Source: JAOTZA01 sp965224065
GTDB taxonomy: Bacteria; Acidobacteriota; Thermoanaerobaculia; Multivoradales; JAHEKO01
DNA: 64,000 bases
Assembly (NCBI GenBank): GCA_965224065.1
Contig: CBDCYF010000005.1
Span: forward strand, 1,674,001-1,738,000
Reading direction: 5' to 3'
Below the pieces are notes generated by a model that was not told the DNA's origin, ran no database searches, and saw only the letters and a list, made by a program, of their open reading frames with translations. Shown here piece by piece: positions 52,913 to 61,122 of this stretch. How positions within the stretch are numbered: the stretch's first letter is position 1; each line of letters opens with the position of its first letter. The position numbers were made by a program, and so were the translations under genes.

Positions 52913-52930
52913 AAGGGACAGTCCCCTTTT
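52913..52930. terminator. GGGACAGTCCCC element between convergent genes
   Basis: AAGGGACAGTCCCCTTTT can form a GGGA-CAG-TCCC stem flanked by A/T tracts; it is the reverse-oriented relative of the 13093-13117 element. It lies between the stop codons of the carotenoid-oxygenase and TetR genes. The last bases are part of the TetR stop. Confidence 0.5.
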
Positions 52931-53543
52931 AAAGGGCTTCGATCCCGGCGGGGAGCGGTGCCTCCCGGAGCACCGAGGCCAGGGCCAGCTCGGCCACCTG
53001 GCGGGCGACGTCCTCGCCCTTTAGAGCGCCGTCCGGCCGGTACCACTTGGTGATCCACATCACGGTGCCGAGCAGGCTGAAGGCGGCGACGGTCGTGTCG
53101 GTGTCGCGCAACCGCCCCTGACGGTCGAGATCCTCGAGCAGCCCGCGGATCACACCGAAGTAGGCCCGTTTGCGATGGTTGATGATGCGGAAATCCTCGG
53201 CGCGCAGCGCGTTGGCCTCGTCGATCACCAAAATCGTAAAGGCACCACCCTCTTCCTCGGTGATGGTCCGAGCATGGTTGTGGACGATGCGCCGCAGCCG
53301 CGCCTCGCTGTCGGATTCCCCGACCGTGGCCTCCATCGTGTGCTTCTCGATGACGTCCATCGCATAACTCATGATGGAGAAGAGAAGGTCGGCCTTGCTC
53401 TCGAAGTGGTAGTAGAGGCCCGGCTTGGTCACCCCGGCGCGCTCGGCGATGAGGTTCATCGAAGTGGCGTCGTAGCCGAGCTCAAGAAACACCTGGGCGG
53501 CGCTCTTCAGGAAGTGGGTCCTGCGGTCGCTTCCTTTCGCCAC
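52929..53543 (-). CDS. TetR-family transcriptional regulator
   Basis: 204 residues from GTG 53543 (AAAGGAG 5 bases upstream). The N-terminal helix-turn-helix is clear: FLELGYDATSMNLIAERAGVTKPGLYYHFESKADLL at about 20-55. The ligand domain has the TetR_C_33/FadR-like pattern. It is divergent from a fatty-acyl-CoA ligase gene across 111 bases that include the inverted repeat GTCGA-CGC-TCGAC. It probably represses that gene in response to an acyl-CoA or fatty acid (inference). Confidence 0.9.
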   Translation of the reverse strand: MAKGSDRRTHFLKSAAQVFLELGYDATSMNLIAERAGVTKPGLYYHFESKADLLFSIMSYAMDVIEKHTMEATVGESDSEARLRRIVHNHARTITEEEGGAFTILVIDEANALRAEDFRIINHRKRAYFGVIRGLLEDLDRQGRLRDTDTTVAAFSLLGTVMWITKWYRPDGALKGEDVARQVAELALASVLREAPLPAGIEAL

Positions 53544-53574
53544 TCGGCTCCTTTCGCGGCTAGCGGCCCAGCCA

Positions 53575-53587
53575 GTCGACGCTCGAC
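53575..53587. promoter_or_regulatory. Candidate operator in the tetR/acyl-CoA ligase intergenic region
   Basis: GTCGA-CGC-TCGAC is a perfect 5-base inverted repeat between the divergent TetR and acyl-CoA ligase genes. Its position suits an operator for the TetR protein. It is short, so chance is possible in GC-rich DNA. Confidence 0.35.
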
Positions 53588-53654
53588 GGCATCATACGAC
53601 ACCGGGCCTCGCCCACGCGCCGGATGGCGGATAAGATGCCCCAACCGCAAAACG

Positions 53655-55235
53655 ATGCTCAATCTGGCCACGATCCTCGAGGAAACCGCGCTCCGCAGGC
53701 CGGACAAGGCCGCCTTTATCCTCGGCCCGCACCGGCTTTCGTTCTCCGAGCTCGACTCCGCCTCCTCGCGCGTCGCGACCGCCTTGGCCGACCGCGGGAT
53801 CGGCGCGGGCGACAAGGTGGCGCTGTCGTGCCCGAACCTGCCCTACTTTCCCGTCGTCTACTACGGGATCCTCAAGGCGGGAGCCGCCGTCGTACCGCTC
53901 AACGTTCTGCTCAAGCGCCGGGAGATCGCCTACCACCTGGAGGATTCCGACGCCAAAGCGTTCTTTTGCTTCGAGGGAACCGCCGAGCTGGCGATGGGCG
54001 AGGAGGGAGCGGCCGGTTTCGCCGCCGTGCCCGGTTGCGAACATCTCGTCTTGATCACAGCGGATCCGGCGGCCCCGACGCCCGACTTCGGTGTGCCCGA
54101 CCTCGGCGCGGAGGATGTATCCACCCTGAGCGCGTTTATGGCCGACGGGCGGGCGGAAACCGATGCGGCCCTGACGCACGCCGACAACACCGCGGTGATT
54201 CTCTACACCTCGGGCACCACCGGCCAGCCCAAGGGGGCCGAGCTCACGCACTCGAACCTGTTCCTCAACACCCGCTGCACCGCCGACATGCTCCGCGCCA
54301 CCGCCGACGACGTCGGGATCATCGTGCTGCCGCTCTTCCACTCGTTCGGACAGGTCGTACAGATGAACGCCAACGTGTTAAGCGGCGCGACCTCGGTGCT
54401 GCTGCCCCGTTTCGAGCCCGGTGCGGCGCTCGCCGCCATGCAGGAGCACGGCGTGACGATCTTCTGCGGCGTGCCGACGATGTACTGGGCGCTACTCCAT
54501 CACCCACCAGATGAAGCCGTGGACCTCGCACGGATCGCCGGGAAGCTGCGGCTGTGCGCCTCCGGGGGCGCCTCGCTCCCCCTCGAAGTCCTGCGCGGGT
54601 TCGAAGAAAAGTTCGAGGTCCCGATCCTGGAGGGCTACGGGCTCTCCGAGACCTCGCCGGTGGCCTCGTTCAATCAGCTCGACCGCGACCGCAAGCCCGG
54701 CTCGGTCGGCACCCCTATCTGGGGGGTCAGGATGCGGATCGCCCTGGAGAACGGCGACACTGCCCCGGTCGGCGAGCCCGGGGAAATCCTGATCCGCGGT
54801 CACAACCTGATGAAGGGCTATTACAAACGGCCCGAGGCGACCGCCGAGACGCTTCGTGGCGGTTGGCTCCATACCGGGGACGTCGGCACGATGGACGAGG
54901 ACGGGTTCTTCTATATCGTCGACCGGACCAAGGACATGATCATCCGCGGCGGGTTCAACGTCTACCCGCGCGAAATCGAAGAGGCCCTGCTCGAACATCC
55001 GGGGGTCTCGCTGGCCGCGGTTCTCGGCACGCCCAGCGAAGAGCATGGAGAAGAGATCGTCGCGTTCGTGGTTCCGGTTGCCGACGCTGAAGTCTCGGCC
55101 GACGAAATCGTCGCCTGGTCCAAAGAGCGCCTGGCGGCTTACAAGTATCCGCGCCGCGTCGAGCTGCGCGAAGAACTGCCGATGACCGCCACCGGCAAGA
55201 TCCTCAAGCGCGAGCTACGCAAAGAACTACGATGA
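53655..55235 (+). CDS. Fatty-acyl-CoA/AMP-forming ligase
   Basis: 526 residues from ATG 53655. The AMP-binding signature YTSGTTGQPKGAELTHSN is near residues 172-189, followed by GYGLSETSPVASFN, the GWLHTGDVGTMDEDGFFYIVDRTKD core and the C-terminal catalytic Lys in TATGKILKREL. The enzyme activates a carboxylate, probably a medium- or long-chain fatty acid, as its CoA thioester. It is divergent from a TetR gene and followed 17 bases later by a DUF2277 gene. It could feed acyl-CoA to the nearby cluster, but the FadD-TetR pairing is equally consistent with ordinary fatty acid use. Confidence 0.9.
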   Translation: MLNLATILEETALRRPDKAAFILGPHRLSFSELDSASSRVATALADRGIGAGDKVALSCPNLPYFPVVYYGILKAGAAVVPLNVLLKRREIAYHLEDSDAKAFFCFEGTAELAMGEEGAAGFAAVPGCEHLVLITADPAAPTPDFGVPDLGAEDVSTLSAFMADGRAETDAALTHADNTAVILYTSGTTGQPKGAELTHSNLFLNTRCTADMLRATADDVGIIVLPLFHSFGQVVQMNANVLSGATSVLLPRFEPGAALAAMQEHGVTIFCGVPTMYWALLHHPPDEAVDLARIAGKLRLCASGGASLPLEVLRGFEEKFEVPILEGYGLSETSPVASFNQLDRDRKPGSVGTPIWGVRMRIALENGDTAPVGEPGEILIRGHNLMKGYYKRPEATAETLRGGWLHTGDVGTMDEDGFFYIVDRTKDMIIRGGFNVYPREIEEALLEHPGVSLAAVLGTPSEEHGEEIVAFVVPVADAEVSADEIVAWSKERLAAYKYPRRVELREELPMTATGKILKRELRKELR

Positions 55236-55252
55236 CGCGATAACCTCGATCC

Positions 55253-55546
55253 ATGTGTAGGAACATACGTCCTCTTTTCAATTTCGATCCGCCCGCAACC
55301 GACGCCGAGCTCCACGATGCCGCGCTCCAATACGTACGCAAGATCAGCGGCATGAGGGCGCCCTCGAAGGCCAATCAAGCCAGTTTCGAGCGCGCCGTCG
55401 AGCAGATTTCCGCCGCCAGCCGGCGGCTGGTGGATTCGCTGGTCACTACTTCGCCGGCGCGGAATCGCGAGGAGGAACGGGCCAAGGCCCGGGAGCGCTG
55501 GAAAAAGCGCAGCACCCGCATGGCAGCGAGCGGCGCGACCCGGTAA
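55253..55546 (+). CDS. DUF2277 family protein
   Basis: 97 residues beginning MCRNIRPLFNFDPPAT, then ALQYVRKISGMRAPSKANQASFERAVEQI. This is the clear signature of DUF2277, a small conserved bacterial protein of unknown function with an invariant Cys at residue 2. It follows the acyl-CoA ligase gene by 17 bases, so probably the same transcript, and its stop is 8 bases from the convergent phosphatase-family gene stop. Confidence 0.9.
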   Translation: MCRNIRPLFNFDPPATDAELHDAALQYVRKISGMRAPSKANQASFERAVEQISAASRRLVDSLVTTSPARNREEERAKARERWKKRSTRMAASGATR

Positions 55547-55553
55547 CGCGCCG

Positions 55554-56303
55554 TCACCGCAGCTCGAGGTCGACGACGATCGGCAGATGGTCGCTCGCCA
55601 CCTTGGACACCTTGAGCCGGCAGCGGCGTGCGGTCAGCAGCCGAATGGGCCCCCGGTAGTAGAGCCGGTCGAGACCGCCGCGAGGAGAAAAGGACGGGTA
55701 GGTCTCGATCGGGACCGTACGCGCCCCCCGGACGCGGTCGGTCGCCGAGCGGAACTCCAAAGCATCGACAAAAAAGGGGCGCAGGAGCGAGCGCCAGTCG
55801 TTGAAGTCGCCGCCCACCAGACAGGCTCGACCGTGATCCAGCGGAGCGAACTCCGGCGAGCTCGCCAGCAGACCGACCTGCTGCCGACGCTCCCGCGCCG
55901 ACAAGCCGAGGTGAAGATTGAAGACTTCGAGCTGATGCGGATAACCGGCCCGCTTCTCGAGCCTGACAGTCGTGTGCTGACAGCCACGTCTTTTCTTGCG
56001 GCCCACCGTCAGGTCGATGTTGCGCTCCCGGAGGATCGGGTGACGGCTCAGCGTGGCGTTGCCGTACCGACCCTTGCGCAAGCTCACATTGTGTCCCACC
56101 GCGTAGAACGGATAGTGGGCCTCCACCGCCAGCTCGAGCGCCAGATCCATCTCGCGCGACCGCGGCGCTCCCTCGTCCACTTCCTGAAGAAGAACGATGT
56201 CGGGAGCGTGGTGGGCGATTACCTGGAGGATCCGTTCCGGGCGGAACCTCCGGTCGACCCCGATCGCACGATGGATGTTGTAGCTGAGGATGCGAAACTT
56301 CAA
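55554..56303 (-). CDS. Endonuclease/exonuclease/phosphatase family protein
   Basis: 249 residues with TTG start at 56303 (KFRILSYNIHRAIG is the N-terminal family motif). Other EEP motifs are LLQEVDEG near 40, FNLHLGLSARERRQQ near 130, GGDFNDW near 157 and SDHLPIVVDL at the C-terminus, giving the metal-binding and catalytic Asn/Glu/Asp/His set. The fold covers DNA repair nucleases, phosphoinositide phosphatases and other phosphoesterases, and the substrate is not clear. No signal peptide. The TTG start lacks a strong ribosome-binding site, so it may be misplaced. Confidence 0.8.
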   Translation of the reverse strand: MKFRILSYNIHRAIGVDRRFRPERILQVIAHHAPDIVLLQEVDEGAPRSREMDLALELAVEAHYPFYAVGHNVSLRKGRYGNATLSRHPILRERNIDLTVGRKKRRGCQHTTVRLEKRAGYPHQLEVFNLHLGLSARERRQQVGLLASSPEFAPLDHGRACLVGGDFNDWRSLLRPFFVDALEFRSATDRVRGARTVPIETYPSFSPRGGLDRLYYRGPIRLLTARRCRLKVSKVASDHLPIVVDLELR

Positions 56304-56435
56304 GAACGGCCATTGTAACCGCGGGAGATATCGACGATTGCGCACATCCTGCGTACAGTGACTTTCCTCATAGTAAGGCGCGGGGAGGGACGACAAGATG
56401 CTCGAGTCGAGTGATATCGACCGGGCGAGCCGACG

Positions 56436-57167
56436 ATGAAAAACCCACCGAGAGTCCTGACCGCCACGGCCAACCAGCGCGTGCTGGACCAACTGGAGCA
56501 TCTGCTCTCGATCGTCGACGCGAAAAACGAGCGCGTGATCGACGGCGAGGCGGCGCTGGGACGCGCATTCCGCACCTCGTTCGACCTGATCGTCACGGAA
56601 TTTCCGCTCGCCGGTCTCAACATCGCGGACTTTCTCGAGCGGCTTCGGCGACCCCAGTCCGCGTCGGCCGACAGCCCCGTCGTGCTCCACACACGGCCGC
56701 TCCACCTGCGTGCTCTCGAGCGCTGGACACGCGATCACCGCGAAGGCGTGACCAACTGTTCGAGTCTGCGAGAAGTGTTGCGCACCGTGGCGATGGCCCT
56801 CCACATCAGCGACCGCGCCTCGGCCCATCTCCTGGTCAAGGCCGAGATGATCATCGAGTCCGCGCGCATCGAGCGCGCCTGGCAGACCGAGAACATCTCG
56901 TCCACCGGAATGCTCTTGCGCACATCGCGCTTCCTGCCGATCGGCTCGGTGCTGCCCTTCACCGTCGAGCTGCCACGGGACGAAGAACCGGTCCACGGCC
57001 GCGGCGAGATCGTCCGCCACACCGACATCGACGCCGAGGACATCATCGGTGTCGGCGTACGGTTTCTCGGACTCGACGGCGACGGCGGCGAGCGCCTGGG
57101 CGGCTTTGTGCGCGAGCACATCGAACAGGCCCGTTCCGCGCTACAGACCGGCACCGGCCTCCAATAG
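56436..57167 (+). CDS. PilZ-domain protein with degenerate receiver
   Basis: 243 residues. The N-terminal part (about 5-125) has a receiver-like fold with the phosphoacceptor position occupied by Glu (LIVTEFPLAG), so phosphorylation is unlikely. The C-terminal part (about 135-235) resembles PilZ: RIERAWQTENISSTGMLLRT and IIGVGVRFLGLDGDGGE. PilZ domains bind cyclic di-GMP through an RxxxR and a D/NxSxxG motif; the NxSxxG (NISSTG) is present, while the Arg motif is poor. It may be a signalling adaptor, possibly for motility. Confidence 0.75.
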   Translation: MKNPPRVLTATANQRVLDQLEHLLSIVDAKNERVIDGEAALGRAFRTSFDLIVTEFPLAGLNIADFLERLRRPQSASADSPVVLHTRPLHLRALERWTRDHREGVTNCSSLREVLRTVAMALHISDRASAHLLVKAEMIIESARIERAWQTENISSTGMLLRTSRFLPIGSVLPFTVELPRDEEPVHGRGEIVRHTDIDAEDIIGVGVRFLGLDGDGGERLGGFVREHIEQARSALQTGTGLQ

Positions 57168-57244
57168 GCCGCCGAGCCCGAGACCGGGGGGGCAGCCTGC
57201 CTTCTCGGAAGACGAGCTAGGATGCCTGACGAAGGAGGCACGAC

Positions 57245-57703
57245 ATGCGAGCGCGATGGATGATTCCTTTGAGCGTCCTGGCCATCGGCCTGATCCTGGC
57301 GGGTATGGGGCTGCGCGCGTACCACAACGACGTCCGCTACCTCGACTTGCCGGGACGAAGCGACCAGTTGCCCTTTAGCCATCTGGCCGTCGCGGGCAGC
57401 ACCCTCTATGTTGCGGGCACTCTCGGCCTCGACCCCGACACCGGCCAGCCCCCCGCCGATCCCAAGACCGAGGCCCGTCTCGCTCTCGACGGAGTCAAAA
57501 ACAAACTGGCCCTAGACGGAGCGTCGATGGACGATCTGGTCTCGGTACAGATCTTCTGTCCCGACCCGGCACTTTACGAGGACTTCAACGCCGTCTACCG
57601 CACCTACTTCGACAGCCACTTCCCGACGCGCTCCTTTATCGGCTCGGGACCGTTGCTGCGCGGCGCCCGCTTCGAGATCAACGCCGTCGCGGTCAAGCGC
57701 TAG
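57245..57703 (+). CDS. Membrane-anchored RidA/YjgF-family protein
   Basis: 152 residues with an N-terminal transmembrane or signal anchor (MIPLSVLAIGLILAGMGL) followed by the RidA fold: LYVAGTLGLDPDTGQ, ALDGVKNKLALDGASMDDLVSVQIF and TRSFIGSGPLLRGARFEINAVAVKR. The active-site Arg of RidA proteins is plausibly R125 in the TRS segment. RidA deaminates reactive enamines or imines. Anchoring is unusual for RidA and suggests a periplasmic or membrane-surface role. Ribosome-binding site AAGGAGG lies 6 bases upstream. Confidence 0.85.
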   Translation: MRARWMIPLSVLAIGLILAGMGLRAYHNDVRYLDLPGRSDQLPFSHLAVAGSTLYVAGTLGLDPDTGQPPADPKTEARLALDGVKNKLALDGASMDDLVSVQIFCPDPALYEDFNAVYRTYFDSHFPTRSFIGSGPLLRGARFEINAVAVKR

Positions 57704-57768
57704 CGGCCCGGACGAATGCCGCAACAACATGTGTCGGGCGTCCCGACGGATCGCAACGGGCGTGATTT

Positions 57769-58356
57769 CTAGGAGCTGCCCGCGTGGTCCATTTCGCGCT
57801 TGAGCCAGGCTCTGGCGAGGCGAAGATCCCGGTCCACCGTCGACGGCGAAAGCTCTAGAGCCTGTGCGATGTCCGTGTGGGTCAGGCCGGCAAAGTAGTG
57901 CATCTCGATGACCCGGACCTTGCGCTCGTCCACCGCCGACAGCGCCTCGAGGGCGTCGTCGAGCTCCTCGACGCCGGCTTCCGGCGCAGCGGGCTGCGAA
58001 AGAGTCTCTTCCAGCGACACCTTGACCATGCCGCCGCCACGTTTGGCTCGACCGCGCGACCGCGCGTGGTCGACCAGGATCCGGCGCATCATTCGGGCCG
58101 CCACCGAAAAGAAGTGGCCACGGTCCTGCCACGGCACATCCACGTTGACCAGCCGAGTGAAGGCCTCGTGGACCAGAGCCGTGGGCTGGAGGGTGTGGCC
58201 GGACCGTTCGCCACTCATCTGCGCGGCGGCCAGGCGCCGCAGCTCGTCGTACACCAGAGGAACCAGCTCTTCGGCCGCCTGAGCACCCCCCGAGCGCCAG
58301 TCCAGCAGGAGTCGGGTCACCGGGCTGAGGTCGCGTGAGTCGTCTCTTGGTTTCAC
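57769..58356 (-). CDS. ECF-type RNA polymerase sigma factor
   Basis: 195 residues of the Sigma70_ECF (TIGR02999-like) group. Region 2 is GHTLQPTALVHEAFTRLV with HFFSVAARMMRRILVDHAR; region 4 is VDERKVRVIEMHYFAGLTHTDIAQALELSPSTVDRDLRLARAWLKREM. It starts 34 bases after the stop of the Ser/Thr kinase on the same strand. In related bacteria such sigma factors are typically coded beside a Ser/Thr kinase, which may control them (family knowledge); no anti-sigma factor is seen. Confidence 0.92.
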   Translation of the reverse strand: MKPRDDSRDLSPVTRLLLDWRSGGAQAAEELVPLVYDELRRLAAAQMSGERSGHTLQPTALVHEAFTRLVNVDVPWQDRGHFFSVAARMMRRILVDHARSRGRAKRGGGMVKVSLEETLSQPAAPEAGVEELDDALEALSAVDERKVRVIEMHYFAGLTHTDIAQALELSPSTVDRDLRLARAWLKREMDHAGSS

Positions 58357-58390
58357 GTCGCTGGACTCGCCCTTGTTTCACGCGTCCGAA

Positions 58391-60967
58391 CTAATCGGCC
58401 GCCCACGCGGCCTCTGCCCGCGCTTGCAGCTCGGCCGCCTTTTCCGGCCGGCCGCTTTCGCCATACCACTCCACGAGCTGAGCGATGGCCTTGCGTGCCC
58501 GGCGGTGCTTGGGGTGCTGCTCGAGCAAGATCTCGACCCCACGAACGAGCTCGGCCTCTCCGGCCTCCATGCGGCCCCGTCGAATGAGACAAATGCCGTA
58601 GGTCGACTTGAACGAAGCCGTGACCCAATGGTTTCGGCCCGCCGGGCCGTTGTAGAAGAGATCAAGCGACTCCTCGAGCAGTTTTTGAGCCTCCGCCAAC
58701 GATCCGTTGTCGAGCATCCAAGAGGCGTAGTTCCCGATGGGCAGAGCCATCGTCGGGTGGTCGCGACCAAAGACTTCCGAGTACATCGCTACCGCTTCCT
58801 TGAGTACCGACCCGGCCTCGGCCTCCGAACCCCGAGCGCGCAGAAAAATCCCGTAGTTGTTCATCGACTGCGCGGTGGCGTGGTGGACCCCAAGATGCTT
58901 GCGCCGGAGGTCGAGCGCTCGACGGTAGAGCGGCTCGGCTTCGTCGAACAAACTGCGGTTCTTGAGATAAACGGCCAGTTGGCCGGAGACTTCGGCAACC
59001 CGAAGATGATCTTCACCATACAGCTCAATCGAGCCGGTGAGCACCTCGCGTAAAAGCGCGAGCTCTTCGTCGGTTCGCCCCAGTGTCCCGGCAAGCTCCG
59101 AGTAGGCCTGCTTCAGGTGCAACACCGTTCGATCGGCATCACCCCGGAGCACCTGATATCGCTCGAGGGCACCACCGTAGTGCTGCTCGGCCTCCTCGAA
59201 CTTGCCGGCCGCATGAAAAAGCGTCGCAAGCTGAGCGAGCGAATCGGCGACTTCGGTCGACACGTCCCCCGCGAGCCGCTTTCTGATCTCTAGGGCCTTG
59301 AGGTATTGCGCTTCGGCCTGCTCGTGGTCGCCCGCGCGGTACGCGAGCTCACCGAGCGCCGCGAAGCTTGCCGCGGTCTCCAGGTGCTCCTCTCCGAATT
59401 CGGCCAGGCGAAGCGAATGCGCCTCCTCGACCAACTCCTTCGCCCGTGTGTATTCACTATGAAACACATAGACCTCACCGACCGTCGCCAGCAGGGCGGC
59501 GCGCACGCCGGGCTGGTCCTCGAGCTCGCCGGCCGCCAGTTTCTCGGCACCTCGATCCACAAGCTGTCGGGCCGTCAGATCGCCGGCGACCACACCGGCA
59601 TCGTCCCAGCTCGTCAGCAGCTCGTTCATAAAGCCCGCCACCCGGCGGGCCTTGTCCCGCTCCAGATTGGCCACGTCGCGCTCTTTCGCCAAGCGCTGGG
59701 CCTGGATGAACATGAGCAGGCCGAATGCGGAGACCAGGAGCGCCAGCAGCGTGGCGGTGGCCACGCTCCACCGGTGGCGCCGGATGAACTTGCGGCTGCG
59801 GTAGCCCAATGTGTCCGGCCGCGATCGCACCGGAAGGCCGTTTTCAAAGCGCTCCAGGTCGTCGGCGAGCTCGCCCGCCGAGCCGTACCGGCGCTCGGGC
59901 TCCTTGCGCAGCGCCATCAAGACGATGTTGTCGAGATCGCCTCGCAGCCGTCGGGACGGAACCGAGGGTGTCGTCCCGGCGTCCTCCGGACCACCGTCCT
60001 CCGCCACCGCCTGGCTCGGTTGCGCGGGGACCGTCTCGCAGACGATGCGCTCGATCTCGGCCGCGTTTCGGGTGGAAAAATCGTAGGGCCGGCGACCGGT
60101 CAGAAGCTCATAGAGCACCGCGCCCAACGAGTACACGTCGCTCGCCGTCGATACCCGCTCGGCCCTCACCTGCTCCGGGCTGGCGTACTCCGGGGTCATC
60201 CAGGTACGCGCCGTGACGGTCATGGCGGGAGCTTCCGAATCCAGGAGCTTGGCAATGCCGAAGTCCAGCAACTTGGGGGTGCCGTCCGGCTGCACCAGGA
60301 TGTTGCTCGGTTTGAGATCCCGATGGACGACCAGCCGCTGGTGGGCGTATTGAACGGCCGCACAGACCTTGCGAAAAACGGCGATCCGATCGCTCAAGCC
60401 GAGGTCGTGTCGCCGTGCGTACTCGTCGATCGGTAAACCGTCGACCAGCTCCATGACGACAAACGGCGTACCGTCCTCGCGAGTTCCGCCGTCCAACAAG
60501 CGGGCGATATTCGGATGCTCCAGGTCCGCGAGGATCTGGCGCTCCTGGCGAAACCGCTCGAGCGTGTCGTCGCCGAGGAAGCCACTCCTCAAGACCTTGA
60601 CCGCGACTTCTTTCGAGTACTCCTCATCCGCCCGAACCGCCCGGTAGACGGTCGACATTCCGCCACGGCCCAGAACGTCGATCAGCCGGTAAGGGCCGAT
60701 GCGATCGCCCTCGGCGACCGGCGTGACCGAGGCGTCCGCGCCGTGCGTACCCGCGACATTTTGCGCCGCCTCTTCGATCGCCGCGCCGACCGGGTCGCGA
60801 AGGGTCTCATCGGCCCGCAAAAGGGACTCGATCTCCGCCCGCAACTCGTGGTCCCCCCCGCACGCGGTCTCCAGAAACGAGTCGCGCTTCTCGACCGGCA
60901 ACGCCGCCGCTTCGGCGAACAGCGCCTCGATCTTCTGCCACCGGCCCTCTCGGGCTCGTCCTTCCAT
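58391..60967 (-). CDS. Membrane Ser/Thr protein kinase with TPR repeats
   Basis: 858 residues from ATG 60967. A short N-terminal segment is followed by a Hanks kinase domain at about 95-360: glycine loop GRGGMSTVYRA, Lys in EVAVKVL, HRDLKPSNIL catalytic loop, DFGIA and the activation segment TPEYASPEQV. A single transmembrane helix (VATATLLALLVSAFGLLMFI) near 440-460 separates it from an extracytoplasmic tail with about ten TPR repeats of the kind EAEPLYRRALDLRRKHLG. The tail probably senses a partner. It is the upstream member of the kinase-ECF sigma pair. Confidence 0.93.
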   Translation of the reverse strand: MEGRAREGRWQKIEALFAEAAALPVEKRDSFLETACGGDHELRAEIESLLRADETLRDPVGAAIEEAAQNVAGTHGADASVTPVAEGDRIGPYRLIDVLGRGGMSTVYRAVRADEEYSKEVAVKVLRSGFLGDDTLERFRQERQILADLEHPNIARLLDGGTREDGTPFVVMELVDGLPIDEYARRHDLGLSDRIAVFRKVCAAVQYAHQRLVVHRDLKPSNILVQPDGTPKLLDFGIAKLLDSEAPAMTVTARTWMTPEYASPEQVRAERVSTASDVYSLGAVLYELLTGRRPYDFSTRNAAEIERIVCETVPAQPSQAVAEDGGPEDAGTTPSVPSRRLRGDLDNIVLMALRKEPERRYGSAGELADDLERFENGLPVRSRPDTLGYRSRKFIRRHRWSVATATLLALLVSAFGLLMFIQAQRLAKERDVANLERDKARRVAGFMNELLTSWDDAGVVAGDLTARQLVDRGAEKLAAGELEDQPGVRAALLATVGEVYVFHSEYTRAKELVEEAHSLRLAEFGEEHLETAASFAALGELAYRAGDHEQAEAQYLKALEIRKRLAGDVSTEVADSLAQLATLFHAAGKFEEAEQHYGGALERYQVLRGDADRTVLHLKQAYSELAGTLGRTDEELALLREVLTGSIELYGEDHLRVAEVSGQLAVYLKNRSLFDEAEPLYRRALDLRRKHLGVHHATAQSMNNYGIFLRARGSEAEAGSVLKEAVAMYSEVFGRDHPTMALPIGNYASWMLDNGSLAEAQKLLEESLDLFYNGPAGRNHWVTASFKSTYGICLIRRGRMEAGEAELVRGVEILLEQHPKHRRARKAIAQLVEWYGESGRPEKAAELQARAEAAWAAD

Positions 60968-61071
60968 TTGCTCCAGAAGTTTGTCGCCTTGGGCGGTCTC
61001 TGGCAACCGGACCCAAAAGGCTACGGATTCCTTCGAACCGGATCGGGAGATCGACCGTGAAACGTCGCTTC

Positions 61072-61077
61072 TATAAA
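61072..61077 (+). promoter_or_regulatory. TATAAA -10 candidate upstream of the MACPF gene
   Basis: TATAAA lies 46 bases before the GTG at 61123. No good -35 hexamer was found at 16-18 bases, so this is only a weak candidate. A GGGAGG ribosome-binding site at about 61109-61115 follows. Confidence 0.3.
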
Positions 61078-61122
61078 TGAAGGCAGGTAGAACCACAGTT
61101 TTCGGCTCAACGGGAGGAACAA

